Positions 1-11,993 of a DNA stretch of 64,000 bases are shown in pieces. Each line of letters opens with the position of its first letter. Within the stretch, counting starts at the first letter, position 1. The notes beneath the pieces were generated by a model. That model searched no databases. It saw nothing but the letters and a program-made list of their open reading frames with translations, and was not told the origin of the DNA. A program made the translations under genes and the position numbers. The DNA is from JAHEJN01 sp963787285 (GTDB lineage Bacteria; Actinomycetota; Acidimicrobiia; Acidimicrobiales; JAHEJN01). The stretch covers positions 62,001 through 126,000 of the forward strand of contig CAWBCM010000008.1 in assembly GCA_963787285.1 (NCBI GenBank), in the 5' to 3' direction.

Positions 1-1
1 C

Positions 2-94
2 ATCGTGGCGTACCGGTGCGAGGACTGCCTCGACCGATGGGACATCGAGCTCGGCGACGACGACACGTCGGACGCCGATGATCGCCGGCACTGA
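2..94 (+). CDS. 3' end of an unknown CDS with a Cys pair
   Basis: Open frame entering from the left edge and stopping at TGA 92-94; only 30 residues are visible. It contains a CxxC pair (YRCEDC) followed by a strongly acidic tail, as in small zinc-ribbon or rubredoxin-like C-termini. The start and most of the protein lie outside the window, so no function can be given. It converges with the nfuA-like gene 4 bp away. Confidence 0.45.
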   Translation: MVAYRCEDCLDRWDIELGDDDTSDADDRRH

Positions 95-97
95 GCG

Positions 98-738
98 CTA
101 CTCGAAGTAGGGGTTCTCGCCCTCGGTGTGGTCGGTCACGTCGATCACATCGGTGATCTCGGGGATGGCCTGGGCGATCATGACGCTGATGCCCTCGCGC
201 AGGGTGGCGGCACTCATGGCGCAACCCTGGCAGCCACCGCCCATGAGGATGTGGGCCTCGGTGCCCTCGATCTTGACCAGCTCGGCCGATCCGCCGTGAG
301 CCGACAGGGCCGGGTTGATGCGCTTGTCGAGGAGCATGGCGAGCTTCTCCTCGAGGGTGCCGGTGAGCTCGATGTCGGTGCCGTCGAGGGGATTGGGTCG
401 ATTCGGGTTGCGAATGACCAGGCCACCCTGGGCCGGGTTCGACGGCAGGTCGAGGGTGGCGCCGGTGAGCTGCTCGATGCTGTTGGCCGGAACGATCACG
501 CTCAGATCACCGACCGTGTAGATGACGTCGTCGTCGGCCGCCTCGGCCACGGGGTCGATCGACAGGGCGTAGCTGTACTCGACACCGGAGATTCCGGTGA
601 CCTCGACCCGAAGGGCGAGGGTTTCGGCGTCGTCTTCCGCGCTGCGAACGTCGAGCACCTTCACCAGCGCCTCGGGGGTGACACCCATGATCACCGCGGT
701 GGCGGTACTGGGTTCGGTGGCCTCGGCCGTTTCGGGGG

Positions 739-742
<4 letters not shown>
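98..742 (-). CDS. nfuA: Nfu-type Fe-S cluster carrier protein with A-type N-terminal domain
   Basis: 214 residues. The C-terminal half is a NifU/Nfu domain with the cluster-binding CxxC at C171 and C174 (GGGCQGC), which holds a [4Fe-4S] cluster for transfer to apoproteins in the cytosol. The N-terminal half (about 20-115) resembles a degenerate HesB/IscA fold without the usual three cysteines, the arrangement of NfuA. Its ATG overlaps the stop of the upstream ABC-F gene by 4 nt (ATGA), so the two are translationally coupled. Family assignment is firm; the physiological client proteins are unknown. Confidence 0.88.
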
Positions 743-2514
<1,772 letters not shown>

Positions 2515-2544
2515 GGCGACAGTGTGGCCGGGCGAGGTCGCGAA

Positions 2545-3321
2545 TCAGTGGGAACGAGTGCGCGACCGCAGGGCCGACGCAGCCAGGCTCATGGCAACGA
2601 CACCGACGACGGCAACCGCGAGTGCCCCGCGGAGCAGCGCCGTGCCGTCCCAGCCGAGGAACAACGACCGCAGCGCCGCCAGCAGGTACGTGGCCGGATT
2701 CCACGCCGCGACGGCCGACAACCAACCGGCCATGGCGTCGCGAGGCACGAACGTGGTGGTCAGCAACAGGAACGGGAACGCCATGACCCAGCTTCCGGCC
2801 ACCGCGCCCGGGTTACCGGTGCGCAGGGCGATCGTGTAGGGGATTCCGGCAAAGGCGAGTCCCCACGCCGCACACAGGAGCACGAACACGGCCATCCCGG
2901 CGACGCCGGTTTCGAAGTCGACGCCGATGACCAGACCGAGGATCACCATCAACGCGGCAAGGGTGCCGACGAGTACGGCGTCGGCCACCATCAACCCGAC
3001 CAGGATGGCCGATCGTCGCACCGGCGACATGACCAGCCGATCGAAGTAGCCGCCCTGGATGTCGGTGACCAGCGAGTACGCCCGGCTGAGCCCGGTGATG
3101 GCGAAGAGCACACCGACGGGCAACTGGAACGCCTTGTAGCTCATTCCGATGTCGGTGAAGGAGGCCACGTCCTGAAGGGCACCCACCGTGATCACGTAGG
3201 TGAAGAGCCCGGCGATGAACGGAGGGACGTACTCGGCCTTGTCGAGCGGCAGGAGCCGCAGGGCTCGTGCCGCCACGACGCGGATGTCGCGGAGGGCGGT
3301 GTTGGCGCTCGACCCGTTCAC
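2545..3321 (-). CDS. ABC-2 type transporter permease
   Basis: 258 residues, about six hydrophobic segments, with the ABC-2 permease pattern and a late conserved region (PRDAMAGWLSAVAAWNPATY). The start ATG at 3321 overlaps the stop of the partner ATPase by 4 nt, giving a two-gene exporter operon of the DrrAB type reading leftward. Substrate unknown; the family exports drugs, lipids or polysaccharides. 30 bp separate its stop from the ABC-F start. Confidence 0.88.
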   Translation of the reverse strand: MNGSSANTALRDIRVVAARALRLLPLDKAEYVPPFIAGLFTYVITVGALQDVASFTDIGMSYKAFQLPVGVLFAITGLSRAYSLVTDIQGGYFDRLVMSPVRRSAILVGLMVADAVLVGTLAALMVILGLVIGVDFETGVAGMAVFVLLCAAWGLAFAGIPYTIALRTGNPGAVAGSWVMAFPFLLLTTTFVPRDAMAGWLSAVAAWNPATYLLAALRSLFLGWDGTALLRGALAVAVVGVVAMSLAASALRSRTRSH

Positions 3322-4269
3322 GCGGCCGACTCTTCGTCGAAGTGCTCACCGGTCACCGCGAAGAACACGTCGTCGAGAGTCGGCGAGCTCATGTGCAGCG
3401 CGCGCGACGACGACGCGCCGCCGTTCGAGGGCAACGGCGAGTGGACCCACGACCTCCGCGGCCCTCGGGGACCGCACGATGATCGCCGAGCCGGCGACCT
3501 CGGCGTCGACGACGTGGTCGAGGCCCCGAGCCACCCGCTGAGCCTCGTGGGGATCGCCATCGACGTGCACGGTGATGATCTCCGAACCGAGGCGCTGCTT
3601 CAGCTCGGTCGGGGAGCCTTCGACGGCCAGGCGACCGTGGCGAAGGATGCCCAGGCGATGGGCGAGGCGGTCGGCCTCGTCGAGGTACTGGGTCGTCAGG
3701 AAGACGGTGGTGCCCGCCTCACGGTTCAGTCGTTCGATCTCGGTCCAGACCCGCAGGCGACTGTCGGGATCGAGGCCGGTGGTCGGCTCGTCGAAGAAGA
3801 CCACATCGGGCTCGTGGATCAGGGCAGCCGCGAGATCGAGGCGGCGTCGCATGCCGCCCGAGTACGTGCCGATCTGGCGATCGATCGCGCTCATGTCGAC
3901 GAGATCCTGGAGAGCCACGATGCGCTGCGAGATGCGCCGGCGACCGAGACCGTAGAGCTGACCCTGGTGGCGCAGCATCTGGCGGCCGGTGAGCTTGTCG
4001 TCGAGTGCCACGTCCTGGAGGGCCACGCCGATACGACGGCGGACGTCGCTTGCGCCACCCACGACGTCGAAACCGGCCACCGTCGCCGTACCCGACGTGG
4101 GAACGAGCAATGTGCACAGCATGCGCACGCAGGTGGACTTCCCCGCGCCGTTCGGGCCGAGGAAGCCGTAGATCTCGCCCGGTTCGATGGCCAGATCGAC
4201 CCCGTCGACCGCGGTCACCGCGTCGAACTCACGCCGCAGGTCCGACGCGTGCACCGCAAGGTCGCTCAC
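3318..4269 (-). CDS. ABC transporter ATP-binding protein (DrrA-like), frame broken near 3399
   Basis: ATPase partner of the permease. Walker A GPNGAGKST, signature YSGGMRRRLD and Walker B VVFFDEPTTGLD lie in one frame; the C-terminal family motif SSPTLDDVFFAVTG continues in another. The span is 952 nt, one more than a multiple of three, and reading one base as extra inside the GCGCGCG run at about 3398-3406 restores a normal product (VVVAR then LHMSSPTLDDVF). As assembled the frame runs on to 3346 with an unrelated tail. Start GTG at 4269 is chosen because a -10 box TACGGT (complement of 4277-4282) lies 7 nt upstream; a longer antisense extension upstream of it is not coding. Confidence 0.85.
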
Positions 4270-4485
4270 GGGGGTGACCGTAGTCGCCACCCAGCGGGAA
4301 CGAAGTGAGCGCCCAGCCGGTGGCGGGAACCGACCGGGCGCTCGACCTTCATCGCGGCAGGATGTGCTCCGCCCACCACGGGGAACCGTTCCAGTATGCG
4401 TGCTCCGGCCGATCCTGAATAGTGGGAAATCCACCCAGGCGCGCCCGTTCCCGGTACGGCGACCGCCCCGACTATCGTCACGGCC
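4270..4485. promoter_or_regulatory. Divergent promoter region between ABC exporter and crotonase
   Basis: 216 bp without a gene. It holds a leftward -10 box TACGGT (complement of 4277-4282, 7 nt before the exporter start) and a rightward -10 box TATCGT (4473-4478, 7 nt before the crotonase ATG). Both placements imply leaderless transcripts. No hairpin or clear operator was seen in between. Confidence 0.6.
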
Positions 4486-5193
4486 ATGACCGGGTCGACC
4501 GAATCTGCCGTGCGCTACGAGGAAAAGGGCGATGTCGCGCTGATCACCATCGACGACGGAAAGGCGAACGCGCTGGGTCACCGAATGCTCGACGACCTGC
4601 AGGCCGCCTTCGCCCGAGCCGAAGCCGAGGCGCATGCCGTCGTGATCGCCGGGCGACCGGGCAAGTTCAGTGCCGGCTTCGACCTGGCCGTGATGAGCGA
4701 GGGGCCCGAGAGCGCCAGGGGGTTGCTCGGCCACGGTGCCGAGTTCTTCTTCCAGAGCTACATGCTCGAGGTTCCCGTGGTCGCCGCGTGTACCGGTCAC
4801 GCACTGGCCGCCGGTGCGGTGATCCTGATGGCCACCGATGTCCGTATCGGCGAGGACGTGCCGGCCAAGATCGGTCTGAACGAGGTCGCCATCGGCATGG
4901 CACTGCCCCGTTTCATCATCGAGATGGCCCGCGACCGACTCTCGAAGCGACATCTCCCCGGCCTGAACCTGGCCAAGATCTACGACCCCGCCGGGGCCGT
5001 CGATGCGGGCTACCTCGACGAGGTCGTGGCCGAGGGCACCTCGATCGAGCGAGCCCTCGAGATCGCGACCCAGTTGGCGGCGACGCTGCACGGCCCGTCG
5101 TTTCGCGCCACCCGCAAGCGGTTGCGCAGTGACGCCCACAATCGGTTCCGCTCGACGCTCGACGCCGACCTGGCCGCCTTCACCGTCGCCTGA
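4486..5193 (+). CDS. Enoyl-CoA hydratase/isomerase family (crotonase fold)
   Basis: 235 residues with the crotonase oxyanion-hole motif SAGFDLAVMS (about 63-72) and the second hole segment HALAAGAV (about 105-112); NEVAIGMALP carries an acidic residue at the position often used in catalysis. It acts on acyl-CoA thioesters in the cytosol, but the substrate cannot be read from sequence. A TATCGT -10 box sits 7 nt before the ATG. Followed after 12 nt by the glutaredoxin gene. Confidence 0.82.
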   Translation: MTGSTESAVRYEEKGDVALITIDDGKANALGHRMLDDLQAAFARAEAEAHAVVIAGRPGKFSAGFDLAVMSEGPESARGLLGHGAEFFFQSYMLEVPVVAACTGHALAAGAVILMATDVRIGEDVPAKIGLNEVAIGMALPRFIIEMARDRLSKRHLPGLNLAKIYDPAGAVDAGYLDEVVAEGTSIERALEIATQLAATLHGPSFRATRKRLRSDAHNRFRSTLDADLAAFTVA

Positions 5194-5205
5194 CCGAAAC
5201 GCCCG

Positions 5206-5538
5206 ATGACGTCTCCACCCTCCACGATCGACCTCTACTGGCGCCCGGGTTGTGGCTTCTGCATGGCCCTGCAGCGCCAGATCGACAAGCGCGGGATCAT
5301 TGTCGTCAAGCACAACATCTGGGACGACGCCGAGGCGGCCGCTCACGTCCGCTCGGTGGCCAACGGCAGCGAGACGGTCCCCACCGTCACCGTGGGCGAT
5401 CACTCGCTGGTGAACCCGTCGGTCAGGGCCCTCGTAGCGTTCTTGACCGAGTCGGCGCCCCATCTGCTCCCTCCCGACTACGAGCCGCCCGAGCCCACCA
5501 AGGTGGGCAGGATCATGGGTCGCATCCTGGGCGACTGA
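5206..5538 (+). CDS. Glutaredoxin/mycoredoxin-like protein
   Basis: 110 residues; thioredoxin fold of the glutaredoxin type with active site CGFC at residues 16-19 (WRPGCGFC) and the cis-proline segment VPTVTVGD. In actinobacteria such proteins reduce mixed disulfides with mycothiol (mycoredoxin). The C-terminal tail (about 85-110) is an extra proline-rich extension. Probably cotranscribed with the crotonase. Confidence 0.82.
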   Translation: MTSPPSTIDLYWRPGCGFCMALQRQIDKRGIIVVKHNIWDDAEAAAHVRSVANGSETVPTVTVGDHSLVNPSVRALVAFLTESAPHLLPPDYEPPEPTKVGRIMGRILGD

Positions 5539-5561
5539 CCGCGATCTAGCGTGGCGGGGGC

Positions 5562-8500
5562 ATGACGTCGGTCGACACGCGAACCTCCCGCGGCACTGCC
5601 GCTGCGTTGACCCTCCTGTGTCTGCTCGGGCTCGGCTTGAGGCTGGTCGACATCGACTGGGACCAGGGCCATCATCTCCATCCCGACGAGCGGTACTGGA
5701 GCTTCGTCACCGACGACGTGTCGGCTCCGGAGAGCCTTCGGGACTACCTCGACGCCGAGACGTCGCCGTTCAATCCCTACGCCACGCGCGACACCTGGGT
5801 CTACGGAACGTGGCCCGTCGGGCTCACCAAGGCAACGGCCACGTGGTTGGCCGAGGACGGCGCGGTGGCCGGCTCGCTCACGAGGGGGCTCGACGCGCTC
5901 GGCGTCGATCTCCGCAACGACGAGGATCGACCTCGGTTCGACGCCGGCTACGACGCCAACCTCATCGGTCGTCTCCTCTCGGCGCTGTTCGACACCGGCA
6001 CCATCGGACTCGTGTACGCGCTGGCCCGCCGCCTCGGCGGCAGTCCTCTCGCCGGACTGTTCGCCGCCGGCTTCCAGGCCTTTGCCGTACTGCCCATCCA
6101 GTACAGCCACTTCTACGGAGCCGAGACGCTGGCGGCGTGCACCACAACGGCCGCCGTACTGGTCTCGGTTCGCATCGCGCGCCGCGGTGCGACCACTCGC
6201 GCCATCCTCGCCGTCGGCGCGCTCGCGGGCCTGGCCATCGCAGCCAAGATCAGCACGGCTCCCGTCCTCGTCGCCCCGACCGTGGCCATTCTGGTCGACC
6301 ACATGCGACGCAGCGCACCGATGACGGAGCGGCTCCGAGCGGGCGTGACCGACCTGGCCCTGCTCGGGCTCAGCGCAGTGGCCGTCGTCAAGCTCACCCT
6401 GCCCTACGCCTTCGATCAGTGGTGGGGACTGCGCATCGGCCCTCGCTACCTCGATGACCTCGACTATCTCGCTGGCGTGAACGGCGGCACCTTCAACGTG
6501 CCGTGGACCATCCAGTGGATCGGGCGGTCGCGACTGCTCGGCCCGCTGGGAACCGCATTCTGGTGGGGCCTGGGCCCGGCGCTGGCCATCGCTGTGCTCG
6601 CCGGTCTCGTCGTCGCCGTTCGGCGGCTCCGGCGGGGCGAGTGGTGGTGGTTGGTGCCGCTCGCATTCGTGGCGGTGCAGATCCTCTCGGTGAGCCGACA
6701 GTTCAACGGTCTCATTCGCTATCTTCTCCCCGCCTATCCCGTGGCCATCGCCATGGCCGGTGTGGCCATGGCTCGGCTCGTCGTCCTCGCGGGTGCCGCT
6801 GATCTCGGCCGGTGGCCGCGGCGTGTGGCCGGTGCCACCGTTTTTGCGTGCGTGGTCGGCACCGCGTTGTGGGGCCTCGCCTTCACCAACGGGGTCTACG
6901 GCAACGAACACAGCCGCATCGAGGCGACCGAGTGGATCACCGAGAACGTGGCACCGCGATCCGCGGTGTCCCACTCGATCTGGGACGACGTCCTCCCACT
7001 GCCCACCCCCGAGGCACAGGCGCTCGGGCTCAGAGTCGTCGACCTCGAGCTCTTCGCCAACGACACACCGGCCAAGGTCGAGTCCCTCATCGCCGGACTC
7101 GATCAGGTGGACTACGTCATCGAGTCGAGCAACCGTCTGTATGACTCGGTCGGGCGATTCCCGGCCCGCTACCCGGTGACCACCGCCTACTACGACGCAC
7201 TCTTCGCCGGCCGGCTCGGGTTCCGCGAGGTCGCCCGCTTCACCAACGAGCCCTCCCTGTTCGGGATCACGATCGACGATGCCCACGCGGAGGAGACGTT
7301 CACGGTCTATGACCACCCCACCGTGATCATCTGGCAGAAGACCGACGCGTGGTCGACCACCTCGGCTCGGCGGGTGCTCGATCCCGACCGCGCCGCGAAC
7401 AGCTTCGACACCGAGCATCGTCGAGCGGGGGCCAACGCTCTCCAACTGACCCCTGACGACTACCGGACCCAGCAAGCGGGGGGCACCTTCGCCGAGGTGT
7501 TCGACCCGGACGGGCCGACAGCATCGGTCCCCTGGCTGTGGTGGCTGCTGTGGCTCGAGATCGCCGGCCTGGCCGCGGTTCCGTGGACGACCTGGCTGTT
7601 CGGGCGCGTCGCCGCCCGCGGTTACGCGTTCTCCAAGATCGCCGGCCTGCTGGCGGCGACCATCCCGCTGTGGTTCCTGATCGCCACCGGCACCGTGCGC
7701 CACACCGGCACCGCGGCCTGGATCTCGCTGGCCATCGTGGTCGTCGTCGGTGCCGTCGTCGGTGCCCGACGCCGGGAGACACTGCGCGCGCACTGGCGCC
7801 TCCATCGACGCAGCTGGCTGGCGTCCGAGGCGGTGTTCCTCGTGTCCTTCGGCGCCGTACTGATGTTCTCGATCGCCAACCCGGACCTCTGGCATCCGTT
7901 CGTGGGCGGCGAGAAGCCGATGGAGGTCGCCTACTTCACCGCCGTGACCCGCAGTACCACCCTGCCCGCCTATGACCCCTGGTTCGCGGGCGGCGCCATG
8001 AACTACTACTACCTCGGCTGGTTCATCCTGTCGGTGCCGACCAAGGCGCTGGGCATCGTCCCCGAGGTGGCGTTCAATCTCGGCCTCCCCACGATGGCGG
8101 CGATGGCGGCCACGGCGCTGTTCGGCGTGGGCCAGACCATCGCCGGCGCCTTCGAGCGTCGCCGCCCATCGGTTCCGCTGGTGCCAGGACTGCTGGCGGC
8201 CGGCGCAGTACTGGCAATCGGCAACGTGGAGGGAGCGCTGCAATGGCTTCGCCACCCCGACGTCCGGTACGACTGGTGGGCGCCCAGCCGGGTGAACGAC
8301 GGCCTGTTCGACATCACCGAGTTCCCGTTCTGGTCGCTGCTGTTCGGCGACGTCCATCCACACGTGCTCGACATCGGTGTGCTTGCCGTCGTCATCGGCC
8401 TGGCGGTGGCCTACACCGTGACCGCGCGGGCCGGCGATCGGAACCGGCGGCTCGCCCTCGCGGTCGCCCTCGGTGCCACGACCGGCGTGGTGCGCATGGT

Positions 8501-9788
8501 GCACACGTGGGACCTTCCGGTTGCCGTTCTCGTGACGCTCGTGGCCGTGGTGGGCGGCGAGCTGCTCGGCCCGGGACGCCTCGACCGGCGGCTCGCCCGG
8601 CTGGCCACCAGCGCGGTCGTGATCGCCCTCACCCACGTTGTTCTCACCGCGCCGTACCGCGCCCACATCGAGGTCTTCGACGGCGGCCTCGAACGAGCCG
8701 ACGAGGTGACCGCGACGGGCGACTTCTTGTCGCAGTTCGGTCTGTTCGTGGCCGTGGCCGTCGGCTACGGCGTGGCCCGGGCCCGCCAGCTCGGGCTGCG
8801 GCGCGTTCCCGACGGAGGCCCGGCGGTGGCCCTCGTGGCGGTTTCGGTCGGTGTGGTCGCGCTCACGACCACCGGCATCGGCGCCACCTTCGGACTGTGC
8901 GCGGCAGCGACGATCGCCTTCGCCGCGATTGTGGTGGTCGGCCGCCGAGACCTGGGCCACAGTGCGGTGGCGGCGTTGTACGCATTGGGATTCGCCACCG
9001 CCGGAGGGGTCGAGATCGTCACGGTCGTCAACGACATCGAGCGGCTCAACACGGTGTTCAAGTTCTGGTACCAGGCCTGGCAGCTCCTGGCCATCGCCAG
9101 CGCGGTGGCCGCGTGGTGGCTGGTGCCGAGAGCGGCGGAGCTCGTGCAGCGCGGCACCCCCCGGAAGCGGGCCGTCGCTCTCGGCTGGACCATGGCCGTT
9201 TTCGCTCTGGCGACCGCCACCCTCGTCTACCCCGTGCTCGCTCCCGGAGTCCGCCTCGACGAGCGCTTCGCCGGCTCGGATCAGATCACCGGCGCGGGTC
9301 TCGACGGCCTCGCCTACCTCGCAGCCGACCCGGTCCTCGTCATCGACGGCGTCCCCGTGGCCATCGGCGACGACCTCGCCCTGATCGAGTGGCTGCGCGA
9401 GAACGTGGAGGGCACCCCGACCATCGTCGAGGCCACCGGGCCGCTCTACTCGTGGACGGCTCGCATCTCGGTCACCACGGGGCTACCGACCGTGATCGGA
9501 TGGGACTGGCATCAGATCCAACAGCGCCGGGACTACGCCGGGGCGGTCGCCACGAGGAAAGCCGACGTCGAGGCGTTCTACCGGAGCCCGGAGCCCGACG
9601 TCGTGAGTCGCGTCCTTCGCACCTACGACGTGAGTTACGTGGTGGTGGGGACCCTCGAGCACCTCACCGGAGATCCGACGGCACTGGCCGCGCTCGGTTT
9701 CCATCCGGCTCTCGTCGAGGTGTTCACCGACGGCAACAACGCGATCTACCGCGTCGACCGCGACGCCCTCGACCGGGAATACGCCTGA
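5562..9788 (+). CDS. Giant membrane protein: PMT/GT39-like N-half fused to DUF2298 'YYY' C-half
   Basis: 1408 residues with some 25 or more hydrophobic segments in two blocks. The N-terminal block resembles dolichyl-phosphate-mannose protein mannosyltransferases: an acidic pair in the first external loop (HPDERYW, about 43-49) as in GT-C enzymes. The C-terminal block is a DUF2298/TIGR03662 'YYY' domain with AMNYYYLGW (about 812-820), FGDVHPHVLD (about 929) and FKFWYQAWQ (about 1166). A -10 box TAGCGT at 5547-5552 lies 9 nt before the ATG. Known of the family: YYY proteins usually occur with Agl23-type proteins, which is the case here. Likely a glycosyltransferase or lipid-linked sugar factor of the cell envelope; no substrate is known. 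Confidence 0.85.
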   Translation: MTSVDTRTSRGTAAALTLLCLLGLGLRLVDIDWDQGHHLHPDERYWSFVTDDVSAPESLRDYLDAETSPFNPYATRDTWVYGTWPVGLTKATATWLAEDGAVAGSLTRGLDALGVDLRNDEDRPRFDAGYDANLIGRLLSALFDTGTIGLVYALARRLGGSPLAGLFAAGFQAFAVLPIQYSHFYGAETLAACTTTAAVLVSVRIARRGATTRAILAVGALAGLAIAAKISTAPVLVAPTVAILVDHMRRSAPMTERLRAGVTDLALLGLSAVAVVKLTLPYAFDQWWGLRIGPRYLDDLDYLAGVNGGTFNVPWTIQWIGRSRLLGPLGTAFWWGLGPALAIAVLAGLVVAVRRLRRGEWWWLVPLAFVAVQILSVSRQFNGLIRYLLPAYPVAIAMAGVAMARLVVLAGAADLGRWPRRVAGATVFACVVGTALWGLAFTNGVYGNEHSRIEATEWITENVAPRSAVSHSIWDDVLPLPTPEAQALGLRVVDLELFANDTPAKVESLIAGLDQVDYVIESSNRLYDSVGRFPARYPVTTAYYDALFAGRLGFREVARFTNEPSLFGITIDDAHAEETFTVYDHPTVIIWQKTDAWSTTSARRVLDPDRAANSFDTEHRRAGANALQLTPDDYRTQQAGGTFAEVFDPDGPTASVPWLWWLLWLEIAGLAAVPWTTWLFGRVAARGYAFSKIAGLLAATIPLWFLIATGTVRHTGTAAWISLAIVVVVGAVVGARRRETLRAHWRLHRRSWLASEAVFLVSFGAVLMFSIANPDLWHPFVGGEKPMEVAYFTAVTRSTTLPAYDPWFAGGAMNYYYLGWFILSVPTKALGIVPEVAFNLGLPTMAAMAATALFGVGQTIAGAFERRRPSVPLVPGLLAAGAVLAIGNVEGALQWLRHPDVRYDWWAPSRVNDGLFDITEFPFWSLLFGDVHPHVLDIGVLAVVIGLAVAYTVTARAGDRNRRLALAVALGATTGVVRMVHTWDLPVAVLVTLVAVVGGELLGPGRLDRRLARLATSAVVIALTHVVLTAPYRAHIEVFDGGLERADEVTATGDFLSQFGLFVAVAVGYGVARARQLGLRRVPDGGPAVALVAVSVGVVALTTTGIGATFGLCAAATIAFAAIVVVGRRDLGHSAVAALYALGFATAGGVEIVTVVNDIERLNTVFKFWYQAWQLLAIASAVAAWWLVPRAAELVQRGTPRKRAVALGWTMAVFALATATLVYPVLAPGVRLDERFAGSDQITGAGLDGLAYLAADPVLVIDGVPVAIGDDLALIEWLRENVEGTPTIVEATGPLYSWTARISVTTGLPTVIGWDWHQIQQRRDYAGAVATRKADVEAFYRSPEPDVVSRVLRTYDVSYVVVGTLEHLTGDPTALAALGFHPALVEVFTDGNNAIYRVDRDALDREYA

Positions 9789-9861
9789 GCGCCGAGCCGA
9801 TCGCCTACGGTTTTGGCCGCCGCAACCCGGCGGCTCCACCTGACGAGACCCGGATGATCAG

Positions 9862-10116
9862 ATGAACAAGCTCCTCGTTGGCGCCACGCTCGGTGCGGCT
9901 CTGCTCGCCGGTTCCTGTGGCGGTATCGACCGCGACGGCTCCGCCGACGAGCTCGTGCGAACCCTCGGCGTCGACAAGGACACCGCCAGCTGCATCGTCG
10001 ACGACTGGATCGACAACATCGGTGAAGACCGCGTGCTCGAGCTCGAGGACGGGGCCGTGCCGACTGTGGCCGAGGAACAGGCCATCGTCGACGCCCTCAC
10101 CAACTGCTCGACCTGA
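9862..10116 (+). CDS. Small two-Cys lipoprotein
   Basis: 84 residues: signal peptide with lipobox LAGSC, then one module that begins SCIVDDW and ends ALTNCS, the two cysteines about 40 residues apart. The same module occurs in tandem in the larger lipoproteins at 17.3-18.9 kb. Function unknown; predicted outer-face membrane-anchored protein. It is squeezed between the YYY gene and the convergent Agl23-like gene. Confidence 0.72.
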   Translation: MNKLLVGATLGAALLAGSCGGIDRDGSADELVRTLGVDKDTASCIVDDWIDNIGEDRVLELEDGAVPTVAEEQAIVDALTNCST

Positions 10117-10135
10117 TCGAGCCGCGTCGGCCGTG

Positions 10136-11993
10136 TCAACCGTCGGGTCGATCGGCGGCGAGCAGGCTCGCCGCCCGCGCCTCGAGGGCCGCGACATCGG
10201 GTGACACGTAGACCGTCTCACCCACGCCGCCGACCTCGTCGTTGTTCCACACCTGGCGATCGGTGAGCCACTGCAGCCACCCCGACACGCCGCCGTCGGT
10301 GTACGACGGCACCCACCACTCACGGTGCTGCTGGCGGCTCTCGTCCCAACCGGCGACGGTCGGGGCGACGGCGGACGCGTTCCGGTCGACCACGATCACG
10401 ACGTCGGTCGCAGGATCGACGGTGGCAGTTCCGAGGTCGGCGTAGAGCACGCCGGACAGGTCGCGCAGGTAGAACACGTACGGCCAGGCCGCGCTGTCGG
10501 CGGAGTCGACCAGCACCGCCAACCGTCGGCCCTGCTCGCTCTGCACGATCCGGTCGAGTCGGTAGAGGCGCTCCACAGTCGCCGCGAGCTCGGGCGAGGC
10601 CTGGCCGGCCTGGCTGAGCAGCTCGCGCGGATCTTCGCCGTCGACATAGTTGAGCCGGTATCCGGCAACGCCGGTGGCCAGGGCGCCGGACAGCACCAGC
10701 ACGGCGACGCGAGGCCGCGACGGCGGTTCGTCGCCGGCTCCACAGGTACTGGGCGCCGATCCCCGCCAACAGCACCGCGGGGAGCAGAGGGTGCAGCACC
10801 AGCCACGGCATGCGTTCACCGGCGTAGGAGTAGGCGCCGAGGGAGACCACCGTCGACCACAGTGCGAATCGCCCGATCCGCGTGGAGCCGCGCAGCTCGC
10901 TCACCACACCGATGCCGGCGAGCAAGACCGTGAGGTACTCGTACGCGGGGATGGTGAACAGGTAGTAGAACCACGGCTCGCCTCCCCGATTCACGTCCTG
11001 TTGGCTGCGCCAGTAGTCCCACCCTCCGACGAGGCCGTCGATCACGGCATTGTGCGGGGTCGACTCGGTGTCGGTGCCCGTCCAGTTGGTGAGCCAGACC
11101 GTGAAGAGCACCACGAAGGCGATCGCCGCGACGCTTGCGGCCCGGACCCAGCCGCGCCAACCCGGCGCCAGGGTCGCCGCGCCGACGGTGGTCGCTCCGA
11201 AGGACGTTCCGGCACGGCGAGCGGCGAGGAGGCCGACGGCAACGGCACCCAGTACGAGCGCGCCCCACCAGGCCAGGTTCACGATGATCGGATCGCCGAG
11301 CGCGAAGGCGAGGATCGAAGCAGCTGCGAGCCCCAACAGGACTGCTCGTCGCGGGATCGCGACGTCGCCGCGATCGAACAGCTCGAGCGCCAGCTCGACC
11401 AGCAGATACGACCCGACCACCATCACCAGGAGGAACACCGACTCCTTCACCGCCCACGCGGCGACGAGAGTGAGCAGCAGTGCCACCAACGTCGAGGTCC
11501 GCGGCCGATCGAGGTGCGCGAACAACAGCACGACCAGGGTCAGCGACAGGCAGGCGAAGAGGGCATCCTCCCTGGCGAAGCGACTGAAGTACAGGAACGA
11601 CGGGCTGAAGCACAGGATTCCCGCGACGACCGCGGCGCCGATGGTGCCGAGCTGTCGGCGCAGGAACCAGGGCAGGGCGATCAGTGCCGTACCGGCCAGC
11701 ACCGAGATCAGCCGAGCCGACGCAACCGACAGTCCGAAAAACCAGTACAGCCCGGCGGTCAGGTAGAAGCGCAACGGCCCGTGGTACACGGGGTCGTATC
11801 CGTCGTAGGTGCCCTCGAGGAATCGCTGGGAGAACCACGCGTCGAGGCTCTCGTCGTGGTGCAGCGCCCGTTCGCCGAGCCCCACGAGGCGCAGCGCCAG
11901 ACCCACCACCACCAGGGCGAGGAGCAGGTTTCGCAACCAGCGGTCGTTGCGGGCGACGGTGAGCTGGGGGGCGTCGGTGTCAACAGGGGTCAT
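10136..11993 (-). CDS. Agl23/TIGR03663-like GT-C membrane protein, frame broken near 10720
   Basis: About 618 residues after repair. The N-terminus (HHDESLDAW) carries the invariant DE and, about 25 residues later, the HGP tripeptide (VYHGPLRFY) typical of TIGR03663, a family with PMT-like architecture that co-occurs with YYY proteins. Around ten membrane segments are followed by a soluble C-terminal domain from about residue 440. The span is 1858 nt, one over a multiple of three; frame changes between YLWSRRR and RPRVAVLVL at about 10705-10740, consistent with one added base. The ATG (11991-11993) overlaps the stop of the upstream membrane-protein gene. Confidence 0.82.

Noticed and set aside
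3346..5463. 705-codon leftward frame that would give the exporter ATPase a 350-residue N-terminal extension
   Set aside because: The extra part is antisense to the crotonase and glutaredoxin genes; the GTG at 4269 with its -10 box is a proper start.
5478..8960. 1160-codon open frame antisense to the giant YYY protein
   Set aside because: No recognisable motif, His/Arg/Gly-rich; the opposite strand encodes hydrophobic helices with family motifs.
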